Source of the DNA: Epiperipatus broadwayi
Lineage: Eukaryota; Onychophora; Udeonychophora; Euonychophora; Peripatidae
Assembly (NCBI GenBank): GCA_028023455.1
Contig: JAQFVV010006271.1
Span: 1,796,987 to 1,860,986 of the forward strand
Direction of reading: 5' to 3'
DNA: 64,000 bases
Part shown: positions 1 through 10,915 of the stretch, in pieces
Numbering within the stretch: position 1 is the first letter of the stretch
How the letters are laid out: each line of letters opens with the position of its first letter
Made by a program: the position numbers and the translations under genes
Notes under the pieces: model-generated
What the model was told of the DNA's origin: nothing
Database searches by the model: none
Seen by the model: the letters and a program-made list of their open reading frames with translations, nothing else

Positions 1-32
1 ACTTTGCCCTGAAAAAAAAGTGGAGAAATCAG

Positions 33-478
33 GAGGAACCTAATAGATAAGTATATGAAATTACTACATACTGTTGCTTTTGGCAGGATGGCTCAGTTGG
101 TTAGAGCGTTACCTTAAATTTCAATAATCAAGAATAGGTGACCTAAGAATCCAGGTTCGAATCTTGTGCTAGTACTGACACTGGTCAGGCCAGCAACACC
201 TGAAGAAGAGGGGAGAAAAATACCTCTCAAAACATTGTGCATATACTAACCTGTTTGCTGTGATATTACTAACATGTTTGCTGTGATATTACTAACAGTT
301 AATGCATATACTAACCTGTTTGCTGTGATATTACTAACAGTTGAATGCATTTGGAATATTTAACTAAAATTAAACTTTTCTAAAGACATTCAACACACAT
401 ATTAGATGATGGAAATAGTCCAATATAAAAATACAGCTAGAACACCATCATCACAAACTTTCAGAAAAACATTAAGTC
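33..478 (+). mobile_element. tRNA-headed SINE, copy A, with degraded hammerhead-like motif
   Basis: The 5' part looks like a tRNA: an A box at 89-108 (TGGCTCAGTTGGTTAGAGCG) and a B box at 154-163 (GGTTCGAATC), spaced as in an RNA polymerase III internal promoter. A hammerhead-like core follows at 200-232, then two or three short tandem units containing CTGTTTGCTGTGATATTAC, then a body ending near CTTTCAGAAAAAC. The same sequence occurs inverted at 4487-4914, and its body alone occurs as a palindrome at 47102-47492, so this is a dispersed family. The anticodon stem survives as CCTTA/TAAGG around an enlarged loop in copy B, and no 3' acceptor strand follows the T arm. It is therefore a SINE head and not a tRNA gene. 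No clear target duplication was found. Confidence 0.65.
191..250 (+). ncRNA. hammerhead-like ribozyme motif in SINE copy A (degraded)
   Basis: Core CTGAAGA at 200-206, a stem II candidate AGAGG (207-211) with CCTCT (223-227), then AAAA at 229-232 where a hammerhead needs GAAA. Copy B keeps GAAA at the same place, so this copy has lost the catalytic G12 and helix III is altered too. It is predicted inactive. The fit to the motif is by eye; covariance-model scoring would be decisive. Confidence 0.45.
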
Positions 479-503
479 ATTTATGTATTATAATTATAAT
501 GTG

Positions 504-550
<47 letters not shown>

Positions 551-1152
551 CCTGATAATTTTTAAAATTTTCAGTTATTTTTTTTTTGTTTGACCAGTAT
601 AATGGCATTTCTTAATATTATTAATATATACATAAATCTTTTTTTGTTAATGGATTGCCATTATACATTACTTGGAATTGTGTACTACTTATATTTTTTT
701 AAAAAAGAAACAATTTCTTTCTTGTGGCTTGGAATAAATATATGTATATAGGAGGAACTGGAAGAGAGAAATAATCTAATTTTTTTTTATTTCTACTTGT
801 TTCACCCACTACTAAATACAGGCATATTTCAGATTTATTAGAAAATTATTTGAATAAAACTTCTCCTTCCAATTCCCTCCTGCAGTGTTGTGTTCACTGA
901 TTTCTTTTTAAAATATATATTAGAAAGAAAGAATAAAAACAGAACACACAATTGTTGTTTTTTTAGAAAAATAATTCAATGTTTCTTTTAATTTATATTT
1001 AGAAATATAAAAGCAAATGACATTTGAGTATATATCTCAAAGTGTTCAATTTTATGCATTTTATGAAAAAGATCCAATTCTGCCATATATTTTTTATACT
1101 TTCTTAAAGTCAACCTGAGTGTTTACTAATATATATATATATATATATATAC
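479..1152. other. intergenic, low complexity
   Basis: No coding potential or recognisable element is visible. It holds a TA microsatellite at about 505-549, several T or A homopolymers and another short TA run at about 1128-1150 that abuts the TIR element to its right. Confidence 0.6.
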
Positions 1153-2116
1153 ACACCTGGGTCTCTTTTTATGCGGATTTACATAACACAATTTTGAAGT
1201 TATGCGATTCACATTTCTCCGGAAGTCGAACTTTGATAATGCACTATTACTTTAAATAATAAATTTTGCACACTTACGTCATATTGAAAGTAATAGCACA
1301 TTATTGGAATTCGACTTTCATCTTAGTAATTTCAATATTTTCAGTGCTTTATAATAGTAAGATTTTATGCAATAATGAAATTAAAATCATGATTTTCACA
1401 TTTTATGTATACACACATTAAATTTTACAAGATTATAATGTAAAGTTGTTCAAACATTATGCGTGTTAATTTTGCATTTTAAATCACATTCTGTTTTTGC
1501 TTTTTAAAAAAGAATGTAATCAATTATTAATCATTTAGTGTCCGCAAGTTTATTTTTAAAAGGTGAGTAATAGCAGTGGGCACAATTAAAATTGAAAATT
1601 AAAAAAATAAAGACAAAAATAAGAATTTAATCTTTAGTTGTTAGATTAATTACTAATTACATTGTCACCAGAAAATCATTAACACAACATGAGAGAGACA
1701 TTGGCGCTAGTTGTATTTCCTCTTGTGAAGAATCTGATTTTTTACCAGTTTGCAAACGAACCTGTTTATCTGCAAATAATGATAATAATTAAAATGTGTA
1801 TAAAAAAATGTAAATCACTGTAAATTATGCATAAAAATGTATTTTTTTGAATAAAATTAAATATTATAGTTAAAAAAAGTTTATCTTGTATCAATTTTTT
1901 TCAAATTTGAAATTTTTTCTTAGTCATATTTTATTTCCTTATTTTTTTTGCATGAATTTTAAAGTAATTTTACGTTGGTGCTTTGCTTTTATGTGATTTT
2001 TGAAAAATCACAGTCCGTATCCCCCTTTTTTCAAGGTAAGTTATGTCTATTTTTGCACAATTTTGTTTGCATGTGTTTTCTGAGGAACCTATCTATGTAA
2101 AATGAGACCCAGGTGT
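1153..2116. mobile_element. small non-autonomous TIR element in a TA repeat
   Basis: The ends are inverted repeats beginning ACACCTGGGTCTC; the left end is at 1153 and the right end is its complement ending at 2116. The match continues imperfectly for about 20 bases. Both ends lie in TA-rich sequence, so a TA target duplication, as made by Tc1/mariner transposases, is possible but cannot be proved. The interior of about 960 bases has no open reading frame that looks real. The best guess is a transposase-less deletion derivative or MITE-like element. Confidence 0.5.
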
Positions 2117-2211
2117 ATATATAATTGTCTAAAACAAATATAGCTTAAGTGTTTTATAATTTTATTAAACATAAGAGAGGGTACAGTACAGTTATATATA
2201 TATATATATAG

Positions 2212-2244
<33 letters not shown>

Positions 2245-3420
2245 TATACAATATATATCTTAAATCTTCATTAACTCTAAGGGCAAACTAGTTAAATAGT
2301 GATTAATTAATATATCTATCTTTTTTATATTTTAATGTTAGTTAAAAGGTGTAAAATAATTATTTTTAATAGTGGATATTTTCTCAGTCTCAGAAAATTT
2401 TGAAGTCTTATTATTTCAGATATGTATATTTTACCTAAGGTTTTTAAAGTTTAATAATCAATTGACCATGTTTTCTCTTATATGGTGCTATTCAGTGATT
2501 CATAAGAATGTCTCAGCACAATTCCATAGCTCCCATCATCATTGATTAGTAGGCTAACACTGTTCTGAGATGGCCATTGATGATAAAGTGGATCTCAATC
2601 TTTTTTTCAATATTACTACTGGATACAAGCACTTATACTCTGGACCTGAGCTTGGATCATGCTGAGGTGAACAAGCTCCATTTCTCTAACTCTTGTGTTA
2701 GACCCAGAGTGGTATCCAGACCTCAAGTTAGCCATATATAAAACCTTTGTGTCTCCAAATCTTGCTTTTAAATTCACACAATTAAATCACCAAGGATCAC
2801 AATAATGTTTAATTTCATTATAGATAAAAACTTAACATTGTAATAATATGCTCAAAATATTGCTGAATAAGTCTGAAAAATGTCCACTAGGGAAATGTTT
2901 CTTTATTTTGTCAATTAAATGCAGGATATATTTGAACATGGCCTTCATCTATTTAACTAGTTTGAACCAATTATCCATTTTTGTAATTTCACCCTAGAGT
3001 TATGTTTTTCTGTCTCTCTCTCCTTTAAAGTAAAGCACCCAGTTGTTGGCTGAGTAAGGTATTGTTATGTAACTACTGGACTATTGTTTAATTATATTAA
3101 TTGGATCTTAGTGCTGCATATCAATACATATCCATGCTTGTAGATGCAAGAAAATAACTTGCATCACTTTTTTGGTTATTTATTTCTTCAAATTGTCATT
3201 TCTTTTAATTGAACAATAAACTTTCATTCCCTAATCTCATCAATATCTTGTCTGTGTCATTATGACCACGAGGCATACAGTAAAAATAAATTCTAGTAAG
3301 GTTTGGGGAGTAAGCTGCTTAGTAGCAATCTGGAGGAATAGGTGAGATTCAAACCCCTCTACCTGCATCTCTTGGTTAGGTTAAAGCAGCTCTACTTTTC
3401 ATACCATTACATTACTTACA
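2117..3420. other. intergenic with TA microsatellite
   Basis: A TA microsatellite runs from about 2192 to 2238. Sequence at 2490-2760 is less A+T-rich than its surroundings and may be an old repeat, but no family was recognised. Around 3330-3410, read on the minus strand, a B-box-like GGTTTGAATCTC occurs without a matching A box, so no tRNA is called. Confidence 0.5.
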
Positions 3421-3424
3421 ATAT

Positions 3425-3850
3425 TTGTGTCTTTATAAAAAAAGTACATGTCCACTTTTAAAATCAATTGACTCTTCACCTTTATTTCTAACTTATAATG
3501 TCCCATTTAATATGAGACAGTTATTCATCCAATACTTGCACTAAGAGTGATCTGCAATTGTAAGTACCTAAATAAAATGTCATCAACAAATGACAGCCTG
3601 GATTCACAACCAGGGGATTCTTAACACTTTCAGATTTTGCTACCAACTGCTGCCTGGACTGGTGACTTTACAACCTTCTGGAATTAAGGATCATGAAGGT
3701 AAATATCTATTAGAAAAAAAATCATTCACATTCCTTCTGCCACCAAAAAAATTCAATTGATTACAGTTAAGAACTATCAGGCAATTGAGAAAATGTCCAT
3801 GGTGTTTCTTGATCTTAAACTCAGAGATAAAAAGGCAGTAAACTCACCTT
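3425..3850 (-). pseudogene. 5'-end fragment of RTE-like LINE (endonuclease start)
   Basis: This stretch matches the 5' end of the RTE-like element at about 10735-11180 in the same orientation. It includes the start of the endonuclease region (the stretch encoding the strand-N motif around GTYNC) and the leader downstream of it. Deletions and stops break every frame. LINE remnants usually keep the 3' end, so a piece holding only the 5' end is unusual and suggests that internal deletion or a rearrangement removed the rest. It lies inside the interval bounded by the two inverted SINE copies. Confidence 0.7.
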
Positions 3851-4486
3851 AGTGGCTAATGCATGTTGCCAAGGAACCCATCCATGGTTGTATACTATAT
3901 AAATAATCACATATTAATAATAGCTGCAATGATAAGAATGTATGGAATGGATATTAGAAAATTTTCCTGCTTGGTTCTTTTAAGGCCACCCAGAGGATTC
4001 ATAGAGTTTCCATTAAGTTAACAGTAAATTCCTTTCTTTAACCAATTGGAAAATATCACTGTTGAAATAGATTATAGTATAGAATTAATTAATAAAAGAA
4101 CTTAGATGAAGATGTGTTTATTTAATCAACATTTTCCAAATATAACCAAATAAATAAGGAAAGTTTCAATCCATAATCAAAATGCAAGCCATGTAAAATA
4201 AAACCCCAAAACATCTTTTTGGGTATGTATGGAAAAAGAAAATATTGACAACTTCATTAACTCAAACACTAAATAGATCTCTTAGAATAGGAGTATATTA
4301 ACTTGCTATAAAATCAATTAGAAATAAATTGGCATGCCATTCATTTCTTAACAAATCTACATGGACATGACCAGTAGTAAGTATAGTCATTGACGATGAG
4401 ATATAATTATTCTGCTAATGTCAACTATGATTAATCCAAATCATATTCAATAATAGTAAGAAACTATAAATTACTAGTGTTTTTCT
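3851..4486. other. intergenic
   Basis: No gene, repeat or structured element is recognised between the LINE fragment and SINE copy B. Confidence 0.5.
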
Positions 4487-4914
4487 GAAGGTTTGTGATG
4501 ATGGTGTTCTAGCTGTATTTTTATATTGGACTATTTCCATCATCTAATATGTGTGTTGAATGTCTTTAGAAAAGTTTAATTTTTAGTTAAATATTCCAAA
4601 TGCATTCAACTGTTAGTAATATCACAGCAAACAAATGTTAATAATATCACAGCAAACAGGTTAGTATATGCACTAACTGTTAGTAATATCACAGCAAACA
4701 GGTTAGTATACACACAACGTTTCGATAGGTATTTTTCTCCCCTCTTCTTCAGGTGTTGCTGGCCTGACCAGTGACAGTACTAGCATGGGATTCGAACCTG
4801 GGTCCTTAGATTCTTGATTAATGAAATTTAAGGTAACACTCTAACCAACTGAGCCATCCTGCCAAAGGCAACAGTATGTAGTAATTTCATATACTTATCT
4901 ATGAGGTTCCTCCA
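4487..4914 (-). mobile_element. tRNA-headed SINE, copy B, with intact hammerhead core
   Basis: Inverted relative to copy A at 33-478 and similar over the whole length, from the outer end starting GGAGGAACCT (complement at 4905-4914) through the tRNA head and body to the tail near 4487. The A box complement is at 4838-4857 and the B box complement at 4789-4798. The hammerhead-like core lies between head and body at 4705-4756. With copy A it forms inverted arms of about 430 bases separated by 4 kb. This may be two independent insertions or a large foldback element. No shared target duplication was seen at the outer ends. Confidence 0.65.
4705..4756 (-). ncRNA. hammerhead-like ribozyme in SINE copy B
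   Basis: On the minus strand: CTGAAGA (4746-4752), stem II AGAGG with CCTAT across an A-rich loop, GAAA (4720-4723), a minimal self-complementary helix III ACGT, then T as the predicted cleavage nucleotide (GUU). Helix I can form four pairs (ACAC with GTGT), and a further CAGCAA/TTGCTG pairing is available more distally. All core positions are present. An extra C between stem II and GAAA, also common in Penelope-type motifs as far as I recall, makes the fold imperfect. Activity is not shown. Confidence 0.55.
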
Positions 4915-5162
4915 AAATATATTAGTCAACATTATTTTAAATTCATTTTATTCAAATAAAATGGATTATAAGCAGATGATATTAATCAAAATTTAATTTC
5001 TTCACTTTGTATTATTTTAATTACCCACAATGACTATAATTTGATTTGCATCAATTTAGACTATGAGTGGTAAGTCATACCACTCCTAAGAAAATTATAT
5101 ATTATATAAATATTGTTACAAATCTGATTATTTATTACAAACATGATTTACAATAAACATTA

Positions 5163-5255
5163 AATAATATTCATTAAGGATGTAGCCTCAATCACATGCG
5201 TACTATCGCATTTTATACGCATGTGATTGAGGCTACAGCCTTAATGAATATTATT
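5163..5255. repeat. near-perfect 40-bp palindrome
   Basis: Arms 5163-5202 and 5216-5255 are inverted complements with one mismatch in 40 and a 13-base loop. The arm interior (GTAGCCTCAATCACATGCGT) is far less A+T-rich than the surroundings, so this is not a chance low-complexity fold. It has no reading frame. It could be a tiny foldback or MITE-like insertion; no convincing target duplication was identified. Confidence 0.75.
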
Positions 5256-5379
5256 TACGTAATGAATGTGCGTTTAAATAAATTTATAATAAACATTAAA
5301 ATAGTTGTGTAGCCATAGAATCATGAAAATAGAGAAATAACATTATTTTTGTTTAGTTGATTAATTTCTTATAATAAGT

Positions 5380-5590
5380 TATTGTAATGAAATAAATTTT
5401 GTTTTATTATTGCAATATTGAGTTACAATAAGTTTTATATTTGTCTTAAAAGGAGGAAAACAGTATCATTTAAAGATCCATGTAAAAATATACTCCTGTT
5501 TAGATAATAAGTGGTATGATATATTTTTAACTAAAAAAAAGAGGCATAATATTTATACTACTTGAGGTAAATTCAAACTAATTTGAATTT
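5380..5590 (+). repeat. old dispersed repeat, copy 1
   Basis: Shares an ordered series of matching blocks with 12545-12775 in the same orientation, including TTGTAATGAAATAAATTT-like, GAGTTACAATAAG-like and AGGCATAAT-like segments and the pair AATTCAAA/AATTTGA near the end. The copies are diverged and no coding capacity is visible. Confidence 0.5.
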
Positions 5591-6174
5591 GAAAAAATAA
5601 AGACATGTTTAGAAAGGTATTGAAATGGATACCTGTTTAATTATAAAAATAATATGAAATTATGGCATTTAAAAATTAATGTTGCTTATAGTCATTGAGA
5701 GCTAAGGGTGAAATTATAAAATTGTATAAATTCGAAATATATCAAACATAATTAAAAACTCAGCATGTTTTTTTCATCCTTAAATCATAGAATAATTTCT
5801 TCACAAAAGTAATCAGCTTATAAGTGAAAATTTGCATTATAATCACATATTTATACACACACATTTTTACATGTTAATGTTAAATGAATTTTATTTTAGA
5901 AATTAAGAAATATATTTTACATGAAATGACAACAATGCAGTTTTGGAATATACAGACTAAAAGCAGTACAATGGATATCCAAACAATGCTATGTTTTGTT
6001 CTAAGCCTCCATATGTCCTATGTAATGTAGTATATAATAGTTCAAATTTTTTTGATAAACATTGATTAAAATAGAACATGTATTGTTTATTGAATCGCAA
6101 ATGTAAAGTACTTTTCAATATGTGCATAAGGGATAGATACTTTTTTATGAATAATATGCACATAGATCAAGATT

Positions 6175-6540
6175 ATCATCATCAATTATTATTAATACAC
6201 TGCAAGATGGTCTCTCCAAGTTCAATCCATCTTCTCTGATCCTTAGCTTCTCTTCTCCAGATTACCACTGCACACTTTCGTATTTTATCCATTCATCTCA
6301 CATGGGGTCTTTTTCTGGGTCTTTTACAATCTTTTGGAATCCAGTTTAAAATTTCAATTGTCCATCTCTTATCATCTCTTCTAAAAATACGTCCAGCCCA
6401 ACTCCACTTCAATCTTTTAATTTTTTCAATAAAGTCAGTAACACCTGTTTGTTCTCTTACCCATATATTGCATTTTCGATCTCTTCTTGTTACTCCCAAC
6501 ATGCATCCTCCATACTTCTTTGAGTAGTCTGAAGTCTCTA
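6175..6540 (-). pseudogene. RTE-like LINE C-terminal region
   Basis: The minus-strand frame shows the conserved block MLGVTRRDRKCNIWVREQTG, then LKWSWAGRIFRRDDKRW and a final Arg/Lys-rich stretch ending in WIELGET-like residues close to the 3' tail. In related elements this is the region after the reverse transcriptase that starts with the (M/I)LG...RD block. The reading frame upstream to the catalytic domain (6540-6720) is disrupted. Confidence 0.75.
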
Positions 6541-6718
6541 TATTGCTTTTCTATTAAGTCTCCAAGTCTCAGATCCATAAGTAAGAACTGATAAAACATA
6601 TTTATTTAAAAGCTTCCTTTTGAAACACATAAGCATATTTTCTTTTAGTATCAAGTTATTTCTTTATTTCTACCAAAAGCACTCCAACTAAGTTTAATTC
6701 TAAGATTAATTTTAACCA

Positions 6719-7143
6719 TTATGTTTCCATCTGTATTAATAATCTGACCAAAATATGTGTAACTGTTAATTCTTTTAACTCATCATAATCAATCTTTATT
6801 TTCATATTTTGAGAAAATCCATTAAACATTACTTTAGTCTTTTTAATATTTATCTTTAGTACTACTTTCCTAATTTCATCTGATAACTCCTGCAACATTT
6901 CCTGCAGCTCTAAAGCATTATTTGCAAAAACAAATACATCATCTGAAAAATCTAAATGACTTAAATAATCTCTATTTACTTTTACTCCTTTAGCTTCCCA
7001 TTTTAATCCACAAAATACTTCTTGCAACACTGTTATAAAAAGTTTTGGATATAGAGTTGCCCTGTCTTATGTCCTTCTCAGTTTTAACGTCCCCAGTATC
7101 ATTATGTAATCTAATTGTTGCTGTTGCATTTTTATAAATATTA
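6719..7143 (-). pseudogene. RTE-like LINE reverse transcriptase, catalytic half
   Basis: Encodes the palm segment with YLSHLDFSDDVFVFAN, corresponding to the (F/Y)ADD catalytic box but with Ser in place of Ala, then LKINIKKTKVMFNG, the usual thumb-proximal motif. Just upstream (7040-7143), in broken frames, is YKNATATIRLH followed by an RQG-like motif. This segment joins the N-terminal half of the domain at 9067-9674 once the insertion at 7153-9057 is ignored. The reverse transcriptase would use RNA as template at a nicked target (target-primed reverse transcription) if intact; here it is dead. Confidence 0.75.
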
Positions 7144-7152
7144 TTTAAAATA

Positions 7153-9057
7153 TGACTATCCTGGATCTATACTTTAATGGTCACTGCAATGAGCCTTTAA
7201 CGTATCTGCACTACAAGTGCGCCATCTAGGAATTTGAACCTAGAAAAATTTATATAGTAGGCAGATACATAAGTTAAGATTCAAAAAAAATTTTTATATA
7301 TATTATTCTGACTGTTTGCCCAATGTCACTAGCTCATACAGTAGCAGAGATTTTAAACATTTTTATAAGTTTTAATAGATTTAGATTCTCAAAATATATT
7401 AATATTTAAAACAATAAAATAAAAGAACCCACTGCCAGTAAATAACATACAAATAAATTTTATTAACGCACATTTAAAATTGAGGAATAAATTTATTTTT
7501 AGATTTTAACATTAATTTTTTAAAAATTTAAATTACTATTTTAAATAGACCGCACAGATGGATATTTAAATTATATTTTACTTTAGCATGTTGAGTATCG
7601 ATAGGCTACATAGATTTTTTTTCACTTAAAACTTATCAAAACATTCATTCAATCTCAGACTAGAAGTTCGTAGCCAACCCAATGCCTGCTTTCAGATATA
7701 TAGTCGCAATCAATGCAATATGAAGATGCTAGCATAAAACCATGCCGACAGGAATGTGCACCTGACAGTGTGATATTATTTGAAGGAAATGATCCATGTC
7801 TAGAACAGGAATGTGCATCTGTCTGACTAAGGAATCATGTATATAATTTTTTAAACAGTACTACACATGGGGGAGAGCAGTCTTCTACTGACTTATAATC
7901 CCTCCAGAGCTAGAAGGGGTCAATGGTGCAGGAAATACATCTGCAACCATTGCAATGATATGGCTGCCTCTTTGGGGTCATGCATTCAGTTGGTCACGTT
8001 GCCCTGAATGCTAAACACACTTCACATTACATTAATATAAACACCCATATATTCCTCCACAAGCATTGCCGTAACTACGAAACAAATAGCCTGAAACTAG
8101 AATCCCTTAAACTAAACATAAACGAATTTAAACATAGTTATTAATCTTTATCCATGCAGCTATCTACACCCAACTTTAAATTTAATACATTTTAGTTAAA
8201 AGATAATACACACACAAAAAAAATGAAATGGAAATGATTGCTTAAACATCTGCATAAAAATATTAACAATTGAATTTGCATTTTTAAGTCAGATAAGAGT
8301 TCTTATTGTCAGCTATTAATTAATTGCAATTTTAGGAAAGTTCTTATTAGATAGACATAAAAGTTCATACTTTACGGATTTAGCAGATTTAGAAGTCCAT
8401 CTTCATGATCACTTTCATAGATTTTGTCTGTCTTTGAAATAAAACTGTGACTTGCCATGCATTTGGTCAGGAACTGTCATCAATAGACCTCAGCTGGTTG
8501 TCTGGAAAATTAAATCTATTGCAGACTTCCACATCGTGAAAATCTGCATTATAGCTAGTTATAACAATATATTCATAGTCAGCTCTCAGATAACAATTAT
8601 AATAATAATTTGGCTTTTATATTTTTATTAGTCTCTTATCATCCAATCTTTGGATTCAACCGGCAAGACATCACTAATCCTCTGGTGTTTCAATTACGGT
8701 CTGTACTGACATTTCTGGTGTTTTCATTGGTCATTTAATATCTTTTCTCTTACCATTAATTTTATTTTAAGTGGCGCAAGGGCAAGTTTGCTTTTTAACA
8801 ATCATTTAATTAATAAGACAATCATTTCCATTTTCTAAGATTATAAAAATCAACATTATTTCTATTTTTAAAATATCAATCTTTATATTTTTACTTTTTT
8901 TAACAACAAAAAATACTTTTAAATACTTTTTCTCAAAATAGTTTAAGTTTTCTCTCTGTGGGACAATATATATATATATTAAACAACTTTTACTTTTCAG
9001 TTTTTAAGTTTTTTTTTTTAATAAATCAATTTTTATTTACGATCTTTTTATTTTCAT
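7153..9057. mobile_element. 1.9-kb insertion of unknown class inside the LINE
   Basis: It interrupts the reverse transcriptase domain between the LDHQSIVMEYNI segment and the YKNATATIRLH segment. The 9-base sequence TTTAAAATA occurs at both edges (7144-7152 and 9058-9066), consistent with a target duplication. No terminal inverted repeat is visible and there is no coding frame. The centre (about 7600-8170) is clearly richer in G+C than the rest. A B-box-like GGTTCAAATTCC occurs at about 7224-7240 on the minus strand without an A box. The class remains unassigned. Confidence 0.5.
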
Positions 9058-9066
9058 TTTAAAATA

Positions 9067-9674
9067 ATGTGACGGGATATTATATTCCATTACAATACTT
9101 TGATGATCCAATGCTTTAATCACTGAAGAAATGTTTATGGAATCAACTGCCTTTTCATAATCTACAAATCCAAAGCATAATGCCAACTCATATTCATTTT
9201 TCTTTTCTATAACTTCTCTCAATACCTGGTTATGATCTACTATAGTGAAACCACTTTTAAATCCAGCTTCTTCTCTTCGTTGGTGGGAATCCAATGTTCT
9301 CTGTAGACAAATTGTAATTATCTTGGTAAAAATTTTGTATAAAACTGATAAAAGGCTAATAGGTCTGTAATTTTTAATATCTTTTTATTATCTTTTTTAA
9401 ATATTAATATTAATACTGTCTTCTTCCACTCATCTTGTACATCTTTATCATTTAGACATTTGGTATATAACTTTTCTAAAAAAAATTATATTTCTTCACA
9501 TGCTTCTTTTAATTTATCAATTATAATTCCATCATTACCTGGAGCCTTGGCTTTCTTTATACATTTAATTGCATATCTCAATTCTTCATTTAAAATTCTG
9601 GGCAATTCAGAAGATGTAATAGAAATAGGAGACACTTCTTTTTGATTACTATATAATTCTTGATAATATTTCAC
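9067..9674 (-). pseudogene. RTE-like LINE reverse transcriptase, N-terminal half
   Basis: Two broken frames carry recognisable motifs: KAKAPGNDGIIIDKLKEACE (9486-9674), the KAPG.DGI box at the start of the domain, and AGFKSGFTIVDHNQVLREVI followed by FVDYEKAVDSI (9037-9294), the QAGFR...FVDYEKAFD box holding the first catalytic Asp. Between them (9300-9480) the frame is shifted. This half is contiguous with the catalytic half at 6719-7143 except for the nested insertion. Confidence 0.75.
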
Positions 9675-9979
9675 GATGTCATCTCTCTTTTTAATAATAG
9701 TTCCATTTTTTTTTCTTATTGCAGATATAAATTTCTTACTAATACCAAAATGTTATTTTACACTCTTGAGACTGTTATTCTCTTCTACAGCTTTCTTTGC
9801 TAGTTCACAGTTATACTTTCTTATATCAACTCTTTTCTGCACTATTTTACAAAATTAGAGGTATTCAAGCCTTTTTAACGCATCATTTTTGTATATTATC
9901 ATATTCCTTCTTTTCTTCATAAATTCTCTAGACTCGGTAGAAATTTTATTGGTCAATTGCTGATTTTTTAACGAGTTAT

Positions 9980-10915
9980 TTTTGTTGCAGTTTTTAAAAG
10001 TGTATTGGTTATTTTCATATAAATTTCATCCAAGTCTGAATCATGTTCAAAATCTACTAATACTTGAACCCAATGTGTAAATTCTAATTTAAATTCTTTA
10101 AAATATTTCTGAAGATTAGGAATATCAACTGTAAATATTGTTTTTCTTAATAATTTTTGTCTCTCTAGTATTGCATTAACACATATCTTGCATCTTACTA
10201 ATTGATGATCACTTCCCGTGTTAAATTTATTAAGAACATTACATTGTTAAAATATGTATTTTCTGTTAGTCAAAATATAATCCAATTCTGCTGTACGTTC
10301 ATTTGGATGATTCCATGTCCATTTCCTTTTAACATTTTTCTTAAAAAAAAAAAGAATTCATAATATAACTTTTTTTTTTTTTGCAAACTCCATAAGTCTC
10401 TGTCCTCTCTCATTTCCATCACTATAACCAAAATTATCTACAACACTTTTATCTTTCATTTTTTACCACTTCTAACAGTGAAATCTCCCATAACAATTTT
10501 AAAATGTTGGTTACACTGATCAAAAGGCTTATACACCCATATACAAATCTTCTACCACTTCATCACTATGAGAACTTGTTGGAGCATAAACCTGAATTAT
10601 CTGCATTTGGTATCTGCTATTAAGTTGTATAACTAATCTGGCCATTCTGTCCAATACACCATCAATCTCCACAATGTTGTTATTCCATTTTTTATTTATA
10701 ATAAATCCTACTCCACTTGTATTTCCAATACTTGTTCCTTAATAATAGAATACATGTCCACTTTTTAAATCAATTGTCTCTTCACCTTTTCTTCTAACTT
10801 CACAAAGTCCAGTAATGTCCCATTTAATATAAGGCAATTCTTCTTCTAATTCTTGCAATCTTCCTTTACTTGAAAGTGATCTGCAGTTGTAAGTACCTAA
10901 ATAAAAAGTCATCAT
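9980..10915 (-). pseudogene. RTE-like LINE AP-type endonuclease, decayed
   Basis: Minus-strand translation, with stops and shifts, gives LGTYNCRSLS near 10900 (Asn motif), DITGLCEVRRKGEE near 10810 (catalytic Glu), IQVYAPTSSHSDE near 10600 and an MGDF-like box near 10490. These are the ordered motifs of an apurinic/apyrimidinic-type endonuclease that nicks target DNA. Several in-frame stops (for example near 10740 and 10540) make it non-functional. The start of this domain is duplicated in the fragment at 3425-3850. Confidence 0.75.

Larger units (their letters stand above)
4915..6164. other. intergenic, contains hairpin and dispersed repeat
   Basis: Apart from the hairpin at 5163-5255 and the dispersed repeat at 5380-5590, no gene or element is seen. 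Sequence is A+T-rich with many short homopolymers. Confidence 0.5.

Noticed and set aside
82-175. Functional tRNA gene
   Set aside because: A and B boxes are present, but the acceptor 3' strand is missing, the anticodon loop is enlarged and the sequence continues as a repeated SINE body.
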